Assembly: GCA_023388255.1 (NCBI GenBank)
Contig: JAEWGO010000007.1
Span: forward strand, 372,001-436,000
Length of the DNA stretch: 64,000 bases
Source of the DNA: Pseudomonadota bacterium
GTDB lineage: Bacteria > Pseudomonadota > Gammaproteobacteria > Xanthomonadales > Rhodanobacteraceae
Direction of reading: 5' to 3'
The position numbers were made by a program, and so were the translations under genes. Position 1 is the first letter of the stretch, and each line of letters opens with the position of its first letter. Positions 54,948 through 64,000 of the stretch are shown in pieces. Under the pieces are notes generated by a model, which was not told where the DNA came from, did no database searches, and worked only from the letters and a program-made list of their open reading frames with translations.

Positions 54948-55634
54948 ATGCTGCTGCATGTGCAAAACGTGCTCGATGCGAGCCAGCTCGCCCACTGCCG
55001 GAAGCGCCTCGACAACGGGGCATGGGCGGATGGCCGCATCACGGCGGGTTACCAGTCCGCCCGCGCGAAGGACAACCGGCAGATGATTGAAACCGATCCG
55101 GTCGCACGCGAACTCGGCGCGCTGATCCTCGATGCAGTCGGCCGCCATCCGACGTTCTTCGCCGGTGCGTTGCCGCGGCGAATCTATCCGCCGCTGTTCA
55201 ACCGCTACGACGGCGGCCAGTCGTTCGGCTCGCATGTCGACAATGCGATCCGTTACGACCGCCTGACGACACCGGCCGAACCCGTGCGCACGGATCTGTC
55301 CGCGACCTTGTTCCTGTGCGATCCCGACAGCTATGACGGCGGTGAACTCGTCATCGAGGACACTTTCGGCTCGCACAGCGTGAAGCTGCCGGCCGGCGAT
55401 CTGGTGCTGTATCCGGGTTCGAGCCTGCATGAGGTGCGTCCGGTCACGCGCGGAGCACGAATCGCATCGTTTTTCTGGATCCAGAGTTTTGTCCGATCGG
55501 ACGCGCAGCGACGCATGCTCTTCGATCTCGATGTGACGATCCAGTCGCTGACGTCAAAGCTGCCGGATGCATCCGAGCTGGTGCGCCTGACCGGCGTGTA
55601 TCACAACCTGTTGCGCGAATGGTCCGATGTCTGA
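54948..55634 (+). CDS. piuC: PiuC/PKHD-type Fe(II)/2-oxoglutarate-dependent dioxygenase
   Basis: A 228-residue Fe2OG oxygenase: H96-x-D98 in GSHVDNAIRYD, distal H161 in PGSSLHEVRPVT and R171 for 2-oxoglutarate (TRGARIASFFWIQS). PiuC (PKHD-type hydroxylase) genes follow TonB receptor genes in Pseudomonas and others, and iron starvation induces them; the substrate remains uncertain. Its final 8 bases overlap the Sel1 gene. It lies 76 bases after the receptor gene. Confidence 0.92.
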   Translation: MLLHVQNVLDASQLAHCRKRLDNGAWADGRITAGYQSARAKDNRQMIETDPVARELGALILDAVGRHPTFFAGALPRRIYPPLFNRYDGGQSFGSHVDNAIRYDRLTTPAEPVRTDLSATLFLCDPDSYDGGELVIEDTFGSHSVKLPAGDLVLYPGSSLHEVRPVTRGARIASFFWIQSFVRSDAQRRMLFDLDVTIQSLTSKLPDASELVRLTGVYHNLLREWSDV

Positions 55635-56379
55635 AGCGCAAGCTGCGGTCGCGTTCGATCGCGACGGCTTTGCCCGGCGTCTGCTCGCTGATCAGGCGGG
55701 CGCACTGGAGTCGCTCCGCACGGCGGCGAGGAACGGCGACGTCGAGGCGCAGGCCTTGCATGCGCAGATGCACTGCGAAGGCCGCGGCGTGCCGCGAAAC
55801 ATGGCCGAAGGTCTGCACTGGTACACGCTCGCGGCCAACAGTGGCCATGTGCTCGCAATGAACATGGTCGGCCGCTGCCACGAACTGGGGCAGGGCACGT
55901 CGCCGAATGCGGAATTGGCTGCCGCGTGGTATCGCAAGGCCGCGGCGCAGGGGCTGGATTGGGGCATGTACAACCTCGCGAACCTGCTCGCGACCGGCCG
56001 TGGTGTGCGCGAGGACCGTGCGCAGGCGTTTGCGCTGTATCGGCGCGCAGCGGAACTCGGTCACGCGAAGTCGATGAACCTGGTTGGGCGCCACTACGAG
56101 GAAGGCTGGCAAGTCGAATGCAATGCGGTGGCCGCGCTCGACTGGTATCGACGCGCCGCGCATGCCGGCGATTTCCGCGGGCAAGCCAGCTACGCGGCGA
56201 TTCTTGCGCAGCAGGGACACGTGGATGCGGCGACGGAGTGGTTGCAGCGCGCGGCCCAAAGCGGCACGCCGGCGTTCCTGGAAAAACTCGGCGGCGAGCT
56301 TGCCGCATCGCCACATGGCCCCCTTCGCGATATCGGCTCGCAGATGCGCGCGCGCGCCGCGATCATGCGCGACACCTGA
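55627..56379 (+). CDS. Sel1-repeat protein
   Basis: A 250-residue protein of about five Sel1/TPR-like helical repeats: AQALHAQMHCEGRGVPRNMA, EGLHWYTLAANSGHVLAMNM, AAWYRKAAAQGLDWGMYNLA, AFALYRRAAELGHAKSMNLV, ALDWYRRAAHAGDFRGQASY. No signal peptide. Sel1 proteins accompany piuC in the P. aeruginosa piuA-piuC-PA4516 order, which this copies, and may act as an adaptor. It overlaps piuC by 8 bases and converges on hutD. Confidence 0.88.
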   Translation: MSEAQAAVAFDRDGFARRLLADQAGALESLRTAARNGDVEAQALHAQMHCEGRGVPRNMAEGLHWYTLAANSGHVLAMNMVGRCHELGQGTSPNAELAAAWYRKAAAQGLDWGMYNLANLLATGRGVREDRAQAFALYRRAAELGHAKSMNLVGRHYEEGWQVECNAVAALDWYRRAAHAGDFRGQASYAAILAQQGHVDAATEWLQRAAQSGTPAFLEKLGGELAASPHGPLRDIGSQMRARAAIMRDT

Positions 56380-56392
56380 TTCGCGCGACCGA

Positions 56393-56977
56393 TCAGGTGG
56401 CGATCGCCGCCAATTTCGTCAATACGATTTCGCCACCGCCGTCGAGTACCACGCGTCCGCGACCCGTGCTGCGGAAATCCAGATGCAGCGAATCGCCGGC
56501 GACGAGCGTGAGTTCATTGCCCGAGCAGCGTGCGTCGGCGTGGCCGGTGAGAACGTGCATGAACCATTCGACACCGGGTTCGGCGAAGATCAGCATCGAA
56601 CCGACCAGCGGGCGTGCGACGACCTCGGCCTGCACCGCCTCGCGACGCACCATCACGTTGAAGTCGCGCGTCGGGCCTGCGAGCAAGCGGCATTCGACCT
56701 TGGCCTCGCCTGCGAAATGCACGCGCTCGAAGCGCTGTCGCAGATGCAACGGCGGAGCGTCGCCAATGTCGAGTTCGATGCCGCCGCCGTCGAGCAGAAG
56801 CAGGTCGCGTTCGATTCCGGGAAACGCCGAGAACGGGCCGTCGCTTTCGATCTCGGCGATGCTGACGCGCCAGCGGAAGTCGGCGCCCGCATCGGCGCTG
56901 CGAGCCAGCTCGGTGGTCCAGCCGCCGTCATTCTTCCAGCGTTCGCGGCGCGTCTCTCGGGCCGGGATCAGGCGCAT
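56393..56977 (-). CDS. hutD: HutD family protein
   Basis: A 194-residue HutD: MRLIPARETRRERWKNDGGW, TTELARSADAGADFRWRVSI, AEIESDGPFSAFPGIERDLL, LLDGGGIELDIG and FNVMVRREAV. This bicupin-like family usually lies in histidine-utilisation operons and may bind formylglutamate. No other hut gene is nearby here, so the function is open. It is the downstream gene of a short minus-strand series (GNAT gene 19 bases upstream). Confidence 0.88.
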   Translation of the reverse strand: MRLIPARETRRERWKNDGGWTTELARSADAGADFRWRVSIAEIESDGPFSAFPGIERDLLLLDGGGIELDIGDAPPLHLRQRFERVHFAGEAKVECRLLAGPTRDFNVMVRREAVQAEVVARPLVGSMLIFAEPGVEWFMHVLTGHADARCSGNELTLVAGDSLHLDFRSTGRGRVVLDGGGEIVLTKLAAIAT

Positions 56978-56996
56978 CGCATCTTCCTTCGCTCGA

Positions 56997-57521
56997 TCAA
57001 TCGTCGATGTCGGGCGGATGATAGATGTAGACGAGGGTGGAACTGCCGAGAAAGTCGATCGTGGTTGCCTGACGGCCGCCGAGACGACGCGCGACGCGCT
57101 CGGAGGCGCTGTTCTCGACGCGGATCAGGCTGATCGCACGCAGCGCCTTCAACTGGTTGAACGCGAAGTCGAGCGCAGCGCGGCCGGCTTCGGTCGCGTA
57201 GCCGTGGCGGCGCTGCTCGGGCAGCAGCATCCAGCCGAGTTCGAGATCGGGCCAGCCTTCCGGATGGTGCAGGCCGACACGGCCGATGAATTCGCCGGTT
57301 TCCTTCAGTTCCACCGCCCACATGCCGTAGCCGCGCAGCGCCCAATGGCCGAGCAGCATCGCCATCGAACGCCACGCGTTCATGCGATCGAGTGGTTCGC
57401 CGTCGCCGACAAAGCGCGTGCTGCTGGCATCGGCAAGCATCGAAGCGTAAGCCTCGAAATGGCGATCGCCGAACGCGGTCAGCCGCAGCCGTTCGGTTTC
57501 CAGTTGGGGGATTTCGATCAT
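56997..57521 (-). CDS. GNAT family N-acetyltransferase, RimJ/RimL type
   Basis: A 174-residue acetyltransferase with IEIPQLETERLRLTAFGDRH at the start, ELGWMLLPEQRRHGYATEAG (acetyl-CoA loop Q/RRxGxA) and LISLIRVENSASERVARRLG-type AISLIRVENSASERVARRLG near the end, typical of RimJ/RimL-like enzymes acting on small molecules or ribosomal proteins. It lies upstream of hutD (19-base gap) and 24 bases downstream of the SET gene on the same strand. Confidence 0.9.
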   Translation of the reverse strand: MIEIPQLETERLRLTAFGDRHFEAYASMLADASSTRFVGDGEPLDRMNAWRSMAMLLGHWALRGYGMWAVELKETGEFIGRVGLHHPEGWPDLELGWMLLPEQRRHGYATEAGRAALDFAFNQLKALRAISLIRVENSASERVARRLGGRQATTIDFLGSSTLVYIYHPPDIDD

Positions 57522-57545
57522 CAGCGGTCAGGTAATCAGGAGCGC

Positions 57546-58007
57546 TCAGGCGACCAGTGCAGCGAGCGCATGGGTCGATGCGCGCAGGCTCTCGATCCAG
57601 GTGAAGCCGACGATGGGCTCGCCACTGGCCGAATCGCGGAAGTCCTCTTCCTGTCCTGGCGCGAGCAGATGGCGATAGTCGACCGTGATTTCCGTGCCCG
57701 CGGCGAGGTCTTCCGCAGCGAACACGAAGCCGAGATGCCAGAGTCCGGTCGGTCGGAACGCGTGATTGATGTAGCACTCGTCAGGCCATTCCGGCGTAAC
57801 GGTGTAGCGGTCCTCGAACCAGCGGACGGTAGCCGGCAGCAGGTCGGCGGCATCGGGCCGGGCGAGGATTTCGGGAAAACCGTACACGCGCGGAATGTCG
57901 TCCGGTGCGGTGATCACGCGCCCACGCAAAACGGGCTCGTCGAGAAACAAGCCTTGCCCTGCGCCCGTGATATGCGACGGGCCGATGTGATATCGGGGGA
58001 GGATCAT
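57546..58007 (-). CDS. SET domain protein
   Basis: A 153-residue minimal SET-domain protein. The block GPSHITGAGQGLFLDEPVLR opens it, ECYINHAFRPTGLWHLGFVF holds the NH motif (here INHAF for NHS), and AEDLAAGTEITVDYRHLLAP ends with the catalytic tyrosine region (DYR). Bacterial SET proteins methylate lysines of unknown targets. No signal or membrane segment. Confidence 0.85.
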   Translation of the reverse strand: MILPRYHIGPSHITGAGQGLFLDEPVLRGRVITAPDDIPRVYGFPEILARPDAADLLPATVRWFEDRYTVTPEWPDECYINHAFRPTGLWHLGFVFAAEDLAAGTEITVDYRHLLAPGQEEDFRDSASGEPIVGFTWIESLRASTHALAALVA

Positions 58008-58110
58008 GCGTGCACCGCCCTTCGGCGGGCCGCGAGTCTAGCACGCGCGGGCGCGGCGGCCCGGGGCGATCGGGCATGTGGCGATATGTCGCGCTGCCAG
58101 CGGGCGCTGC

Positions 58111-58422
58111 CTAAAGGCGTGCGCGCGGGATGCTTTCCTGCGTGGCTTCGCTGGATGCGTTGACGATGACGATCGCGTCGCGATTCGCATTGATGGTTTT
58201 CGCGCCGATGCCCTTGACCTTGCCGAGATCTTCGGCACGGCTGAACGGACCGTGTTCGTCGCGGTATGCGACGATGGCTTCGGCCTTGACCAGTCCGACG
58301 CCGATCAGCGATTGGGCGAGTGTCTTGGCGTCGGCGTGGTTGATGTCGACTTGCGCCTCGACCAGAGACGGCAGCGCCAAGGCGATTGAGAGAGAGAACA
58401 GGATGCGAAGGATCGTGCGCAT
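58111..58422 (-). CDS. comEA: ComEA-type helix-hairpin-helix DNA-binding protein
   Basis: A 103-residue secreted protein: signal peptide (MRTILRILFSLSIALALPSLVEA), then a ComEA domain with VDINHADAKTLAQSLIGVGL and YRDEHGPFSRAEDLGKVKGI, both helix-hairpin-helix repeats ending GAKTINANRDAIVI. ComEA binds double-stranded DNA in the periplasm and pulls it through the outer membrane during natural transformation. It stands alone on the minus strand, upstream of SET. Confidence 0.9.
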   Translation of the reverse strand: MRTILRILFSLSIALALPSLVEAQVDINHADAKTLAQSLIGVGLVKAEAIVAYRDEHGPFSRAEDLGKVKGIGAKTINANRDAIVIVNASSEATQESIPRARL

Positions 58423-58540
58423 GGACGGCGATTGGGTTCATTGCGCAGGTGTGCGCGAATGACGGCATTCTAGAAATGCGTCGAAGACGACGGCAGGGAT
58501 GGGCGTCGCATGCGGACGTAGGAATGCCGCGCGGCGACAC

Positions 58541-58556
58541 GTAGGAAATTTCCTAC
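58541..58556. promoter_or_regulatory. Perfect 16-bp palindrome before the M20 peptidase gene
   Basis: GTAGGAAATTTCCTAC reads identically on both strands. An eight-base half (CGTAGGAA) recurs at 58527-58534, giving a direct plus inverted arrangement. A -10-like TAGAAT (58582-58587) follows, and start of transcription near 58594 would put the palindrome centre at about -45, the position of an activator site. Regulator unknown. The 210-base gap also lies upstream of comEA on the minus strand. Confidence 0.6.
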
Positions 58557-58632
58557 ACGGGTCATGCCGCGACGCGCGCGCTAGAATCCCGCTTCTTGCG
58601 CCGATGGCGTGCATACAGACGGCAGGCAGACC

Positions 58633-60123
<1,491 letters not shown>

Positions 60124-60244
60124 CGATCTGGCACATTGGCCGGTCGCGATGAGCGGCCGGTCGTGCCCGATTCCTGCCATTGCCGAGCCTCGTTTCGTTC
60201 CGATCCGCGCGCTAGCCTGCCCCGACGATCACGGAGGGCAGGCG

Positions 60245-60697
60245 ATGGCGACGATCCGCAACGCGCGCAACTACGACGCACCCGCACTCGCCGCGTTGTG
60301 CGGCGACTTGGGTTATCCGGCCACGCGCCAGCAGGTCGTCGCGCGGCTCGCCGCGATCGAGGCACAAGCCGTGGGCCGCGTGCTGGTCGTCGAGAACGCG
60401 GAAGGTGTCGTCGTCGGCTGGATCCATGTCGCGATGCAGGCGCACCTGCTCGACAACGATGTCGCCGAGATCCTCGGTTTCGTCGTCGCCCAATCCGCGC
60501 GCAATCGGGGTGTCGGGGCGAAACTGCTGCACGCGGCCGAGTGCTGGGCGCATGCCCACGGCGCGGCCGGCGTGCGCGTGCGCAGTCGCATCGAGCGCGA
60601 ACGCGCCCATCGCTTCCATGAACGTGCCGGTTATGCGCGCCGCAAGACACAGCATGTGTTCGGGAAGTCGTTGCTGCCCGATCCCGCGGATGATTGA
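60245..60697 (+). CDS. GNAT family N-acetyltransferase
   Basis: A 150-residue GNAT protein with ATIRNARNYDAPALAALCGD, EILGFVVAQSARNRGVGAKL (acetyl-CoA loop RNRGVG) and a C-terminal RSRIERERAHRFHERAGYAR. ATG 60245 follows GGAGGG and decides the start. It lies between the M20 gene and a secreted protein gene, with no clear operon ties. Substrate unknown. Confidence 0.9.
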   Translation: MATIRNARNYDAPALAALCGDLGYPATRQQVVARLAAIEAQAVGRVLVVENAEGVVVGWIHVAMQAHLLDNDVAEILGFVVAQSARNRGVGAKLLHAAECWAHAHGAAGVRVRSRIERERAHRFHERAGYARRKTQHVFGKSLLPDPADD

Positions 60698-60754
60698 GGA
60701 TTTGCGGCTCCCGATTGCGTAGATGGTCGTATCCATTGCGACGGAGAGTGCGAC

Positions 60755-62083
60755 ATGATCATCGTCCGAGCCGGTTTCCTGCTGTGCGCCGCGTTGGCGA
60801 CTTCCCCGGCTGTCGCGCAATGGATGCCGTCGTGGACAGGATCGTGGACATACGCGCCCAGTCCGCGTGACGTGAACCCGGTTGATGTGCGTATCGCCGA
60901 CGATGGGCGCGTGTTCGCGCTGCTGAATGTCGGCCACGACGGCATGTCGCATACGGCGCTGGCTCGTTTCGACGAAGGCGGTGCATTCGTCTGGCTGCGC
61001 GAGCGCCCCGGTTCGACGGATCGCGGCATGGAACTGTTGCCCGATGCCAACGTCGCTGTCGTCGACGCGTTCGGGCCGACGGTGCGCGTGCGTGTCTATG
61101 ACGGCGACAGCGGCGATGTCGTCTGGGAAGACGATACACGCGCCGGCCGGATCTCCGCCGGAACCAGGCAGCTTGCAGTCGGTGCCGATGGCGACGTGCT
61201 GGTTCCCGTGATCGACGGCAGCGACATCGTGATTGGCCGCCATGCGCTCGACGGAGAACGGCTGCCGGACTGGCGCTGGTCGCCGGGTACGGAAGATCTG
61301 CAGGTCGAGGACATCCTGGCCACCGCTGACGGCGGCGCCGTCGTCGGCGTTGCGGGCGACATGTTGACCGGCGGCTATCTCGTCGTGCGTTTCGACGCGG
61401 GCGGACAGGTCGTCTTCCATGATCGCGAACTGGGTACGCTCGATGGCGGCACGTTCAACCGCCGTCTGTTTCTCGCGCTGGATGGCGGCGGCAACCTGTT
61501 GGCGCAGGGCGCGCTGCAGAACCCCTTCGGCGCCATGCAGGCGCAGGTCTGGAAGCTCGCTCCGGATGGGGCGCGGTTGTGGACGCAACGCATGGTCAAC
61601 CTGCTCGACCCGCGGTTCGGCGCAGAGGCCGTTGGCCTCGTGCTCGACGCGACCGGCGATGCCGTGCTGGCCGTGCAACCGGAGGGCGCGGGGAGTTACC
61701 GGTTGCAACGCCTCGATTCTGCGAGCGGAGAGCTCGCGCAGGACGTCCCGGCACCGGTCGATGGCGATCCGCGTCGCCTGGTGCGCACGGCGAACGGACG
61801 CGTGCTGGTGAACAGCACGCGTTTCATCGACTTCCAGGGGCACATCGGTGCGGGTGTCGCCGAGTTCGATGCGCAGCTTCTTCCGTGCCGATCCATCGAC
61901 TTCGGCGATCGCTATTTCCACATGATTTCAAGCGGCGGCCCGCAGGGATGGACATCCATCGCCGGTACGCTTTTCGCAGGCACCAGCAATGATGCCTACG
62001 TGTTGCGTCACGATGCGGACGGTGCCTGCGATGCCGTGGATGCGATATTCGCCGACAATTTCGAGAGCGCTGTCATGCGCTGA
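60755..62083 (+). CDS. Secreted beta-propeller-like protein with C-terminal IFADNFE tail
   Basis: A 442-residue protein with a signal peptide (MIIVRAGFLLCAALATSPAV, cleavage near AQ) and repeats resembling a PQQ-like or WD-type propeller (VFALLNVGHDGMSHTALARF, ARLWTQRMVNLL, DATGDAVLAVQPEGAG). The end reads CDAVDAIFADNFESAVMR, sharing IFADxFE with the FG-GAP protein at 22696-24840. I do not recognise a named family. Function unknown; probably on the cell surface or secreted. Confidence 0.72.
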   Translation: MIIVRAGFLLCAALATSPAVAQWMPSWTGSWTYAPSPRDVNPVDVRIADDGRVFALLNVGHDGMSHTALARFDEGGAFVWLRERPGSTDRGMELLPDANVAVVDAFGPTVRVRVYDGDSGDVVWEDDTRAGRISAGTRQLAVGADGDVLVPVIDGSDIVIGRHALDGERLPDWRWSPGTEDLQVEDILATADGGAVVGVAGDMLTGGYLVVRFDAGGQVVFHDRELGTLDGGTFNRRLFLALDGGGNLLAQGALQNPFGAMQAQVWKLAPDGARLWTQRMVNLLDPRFGAEAVGLVLDATGDAVLAVQPEGAGSYRLQRLDSASGELAQDVPAPVDGDPRRLVRTANGRVLVNSTRFIDFQGHIGAGVAEFDAQLLPCRSIDFGDRYFHMISSGGPQGWTSIAGTLFAGTSNDAYVLRHDADGACDAVDAIFADNFESAVMR

Positions 62084-62105
62084 CCCGGCATCGCGATGCG
62101 CGTGG

Positions 62106-62759
62106 CTATCGCGGGCGCTGCTTCAACCCGCTCTTCCACGCATACACCGCGGCCTGTGTGCGGTCGCTGACGTTGAGTTTGCCGAGCACGTTGCTGACGT
62201 GCGTCTTCACGGTCTTCTCGCCGATGCCGAGGCGCTCGGCGATGCTGAGGTTGCTGAGGCCCTCGGCCATCAGCGCCAGTACCTCGCGCTCGCGCTGGCT
62301 GAGCGTCTCGAGCACTTCGCTGCCGGGTTCCGAGCCGTGCCGCAGCGCTTCCATCAACCGAGCGGCGACGCGCGGATGCAGCATCGCTTCACCGCGCGCG
62401 GCCTTGCGGATGGTGTCGGCGAGTGCATCCGCGTCGACGTCCTTGAGCAGGCACGACAATGCGCCGGCCTGAACCGCCGCGACAATCTGCTGCGCATCCT
62501 CGAACGAGGTCAGCAGCACGACCTGCGTCTGCGGGCTTGCCGCGCGGATCGAGCGCGTCGCCTCGATGCCGCCGCCGGGCATGACCAGGTCGACCAGCGC
62601 CACGTTCGGCCGATGCTCGGCGCACAGGGCGGTAGCTCCGCCGGCATCCTCGGCTTCGCCGACGATCGAAAGGTCCGCATGCGTTTCGAGAAACGCGCGG
62701 ATACCCTGGCGGACCAGCACATGGTCGTCGGCGATGACGATGCGGATTGGAGTATTCAT
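62106..62759 (-). CDS. NarL/FixJ-family response regulator
   Basis: A 217-residue regulator: receiver (IRIVIADDHVLVRQGIRAFL, phospho-acceptor D57 in VALVDLVMPGG, K in SCLLKDVDAD) and LuxR-type helix-turn-helix (LSQREREVLALMAEGLSNLS, IAERLGIGEKTVKTHVSNVL). ATG 62759 overlaps the kinase gene's stop by 4 bases. With the NarX-like kinase upstream it forms a complete two-component pair. Targets unknown. Confidence 0.92.
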   Translation of the reverse strand: MNTPIRIVIADDHVLVRQGIRAFLETHADLSIVGEAEDAGGATALCAEHRPNVALVDLVMPGGGIEATRSIRAASPQTQVVLLTSFEDAQQIVAAVQAGALSCLLKDVDADALADTIRKAARGEAMLHPRVAARLMEALRHGSEPGSEVLETLSQREREVLALMAEGLSNLSIAERLGIGEKTVKTHVSNVLGKLNVSDRTQAAVYAWKSGLKQRPR

Positions 62760-64000
62760 CGGCTCGAAATCTCTGCTGCAAGGAAATCCACGACGACGCG
62801 CGAACCGCGGCCGGCCATCGCATCGAACTCGAAGCGGCCACCGGGAAGCGCGTAGGCGCGTTCGCGCATGTTGCGCAGACCCATGCCCGCGCTCGGTTCG
62901 TCCGGTGCGCCACGGCCATTGTCGCCGATCGACAGGCGCACGCGTTCCGCCTCGCGGCGGAGAGCCAGTTCCACGCGGGTCGCGCCACTGTGGCGCAGCA
63001 CGTTCGAGAGCGCCTCGTCGACGATGCGCAGCAGCGATTCCTCCAGCGGCGCCGGCAGCGGCGGCATGTCGTCGAGATCGAACGCGAGCGTCATGCCGCT
63101 GGTGTGCGACCACTCGTTCGCGCGCGTGCGCACACGCTCGGCGAACGGCAGTTCGGCGTCGGACGCACGCATCTCGTCGAGAATCTGCGCCAGTTCCTGC
63201 TGGATCTGCTGGGTCAGCCGCTGGGCCGGTTCGAGGCGCTCCGCGCCGGGTGCGTCGGCGAGCACCCGGCGGGCGGTGGCGAGTTGCAGGTTCAGTGCGA
63301 AGGCCTTCTGCTTCACGGTGTCGTGCAGATCGCGTGCGAGGCGCTGGCGCTCGGCCAACGTCGCCAGCTGCGCGCGCGAGCGCAGCAGGCCGCGCAGGTC
63401 GAGTGCCATGCGGTCGAGCAGCGACGACAGGCTGCCAAGCTCATCGCGCGAACGGTCGTCGATGCGATCGGAAAAATCGCCGCGGCTCCACGCGGTTGCC
63501 GCGCGAGCGATCCGGTTCAGGCGGCGCGTGACCCAGGCTGCGAGGAAGATCGACGAGGCGATGCCGAAAACGATCAGGAACGCGAGCACGGTCGGCGACT
63601 CGAAAATGGAATCAAGCGGCAACCGGTGCCACGGCGGCGGCACGCGCAGTTCGATGAACAGCAGGCCAAGCAGTTCGCCGGACGCCGTGCGCAACGGCGC
63701 GAGCGTGCGCCGTACCTTGAACGGCGACTCGCTGCCGGCCAGCGCGACCGCACTCACTCCCGATGCCGCCCTCACGCGCTCGCCTTCCGTTGCGCTCGGC
63801 AGTTCGGCCGTCCAGTGGCCATCGCCGCTCGAATGCGCCAGCTCGTGCAGGTCGGGCGCAAGGATCGCCGCAGCGAGCGGCGCGTCGGCCAGTTCGAGCA
63901 GCACGTAGGATTCGTCCGGCGTCAGTCCGCCGCGAGGCTGCTGCAGGCGCAGCACCCACGCATCCAGCCACATGTCCAGCGCGGCGGCGTCTTCGCCGTT
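62756..64000 (-). CDS. NarX/DesK-type sensor histidine kinase, 5' end outside the window
   Basis: At least 414 residues are visible; the frame stays open to the window edge, so the start is not seen. A membrane helix (TVLAFLIVFGIASSIFLAAW) is followed by HAMP (NRIARAATAWSRGDFSDRID), then the HisKA_3 H-box RQRLARDLHDTVKQKAFALN and an ATPase domain with DEALSNVLRHSGATRVELAL and DNGRGAPDEPSAGMGLRNMR. It is the partner of the NarL-type regulator downstream. The extracytoplasmic part is only partly in view. Confidence 0.9.
   Translation of the reverse strand, partial: NGEDAAALDMWLDAWVLRLQQPRGGLTPDESYVLLELADAPLAAAILAPDLHELAHSSGDGHWTAELPSATEGERVRAASGVSAVALAGSESPFKVRRTLAPLRTASGELLGLLFIELRVPPPWHRLPLDSIFESPTVLAFLIVFGIASSIFLAAWVTRRLNRIARAATAWSRGDFSDRIDDRSRDELGSLSSLLDRMALDLRGLLRSRAQLATLAERQRLARDLHDTVKQKAFALNLQLATARRVLADAPGAERLEPAQRLTQQIQQELAQILDEMRASDAELPFAERVRTRANEWSHTSGMTLAFDLDDMPPLPAPLEESLLRIVDEALSNVLRHSGATRVELALRREAERVRLSIGDNGRGAPDEPSAGMGLRNMRERAYALPGGRFEFDAMAGRGSRVVVDFLAAEISSR

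Overview
The window is GC-rich, densely packed chromosomal DNA from a gammaproteobacterium, most likely of the order Lysobacterales (Xanthomonadales), family Rhodanobacteraceae (Dokdonella-like). This placement is an inference. It rests on the run lgt-thyA-folA-apaH-apaG-rsmA-pdxA-surA-lptD, an IscR-type regulator heading a sufB-C-D-S-U operon, a REP-associated transposase remnant, and two secreted proteins ending in an IFADxFE tail. I see no rRNA, tRNA, CRISPR array, prophage or complete insertion sequence. No stretch longer than 300 bases lacks a gene.

Layout. 1-1.5 kb: end of a REP-associated tyrosine transposase (RAYT), a long inverted repeat, and a HipA-like kinase/DUF3037 pair closed by a hairpin plus T-run. 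1.65-5.7 kb: two two-component systems on the minus strand, a RegBA/PrrBA-type redox pair and a CpxAR-type pair. 5.9-12.9 kb: a small ORF and a sulfotransferase, a POT peptide transporter, divergent PAP2 phosphatase and DgkA, TerC, and a LemA-TPM-TPM operon. 13-20.5 kb: a thioredoxin-like DUF255 protein, an RlmI-type methyltransferase, lgt, thyA, a two-DTG aspartic protease, folA and a small membrane-anchored protein. 20.5-32 kb (minus strand): apaH-apaG-rsmA, a secreted FG-GAP protein, a divergent YeiH/YeiE-like pair (YeiE on plus), then pdxA-surA-lptD for outer-membrane biogenesis. 32-34.6 kb: a four-gene operon of a BtuM-like membrane protein, a cobalamin adenosyltransferase, a hypothetical protein and an HDAC-family amidohydrolase. 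34.7-37.1 kb: two overlapping ubiquinone-type flavin hydroxylases. 37.2-44.5 kb: the suf Fe-S operon with an embedded methyltransferase and trailing GNAT and Rieske genes.

44.5-46.6 kb holds a QseBC/TctDE-type two-component system. 46.7-56.4 kb is an iron-acquisition island with two Fur-box-like palindromes. Its genes encode PepSY, DUF2271, DUF4198, ApbE and a PiuB-like flavoreductase, then a TonB siderophore receptor, PiuC and a Sel1 protein. The DUF2271 protein carries a textbook ApbE flavinylation motif (DGVSGAT), so I read the first half as a flavin-based electron path to the periplasm that serves ferric-iron release. 56.4-64 kb holds HutD, acetyltransferases, a SET protein, ComEA, an M20 peptidase behind a perfect 16-bp palindrome, a second secreted protein with the IFADxFE tail, and a NarL/NarX-type two-component pair cut by the window edge.

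The most promising new biology is the short C-terminal IFADxFE tail on two unrelated secreted proteins and the flavinylated-DUF2271 iron system. Also notable are likely leaderless promoters (folA, the yeiE-like regulator, ubiH) and the methyltransferase locked by start-stop overlap into the suf operon.
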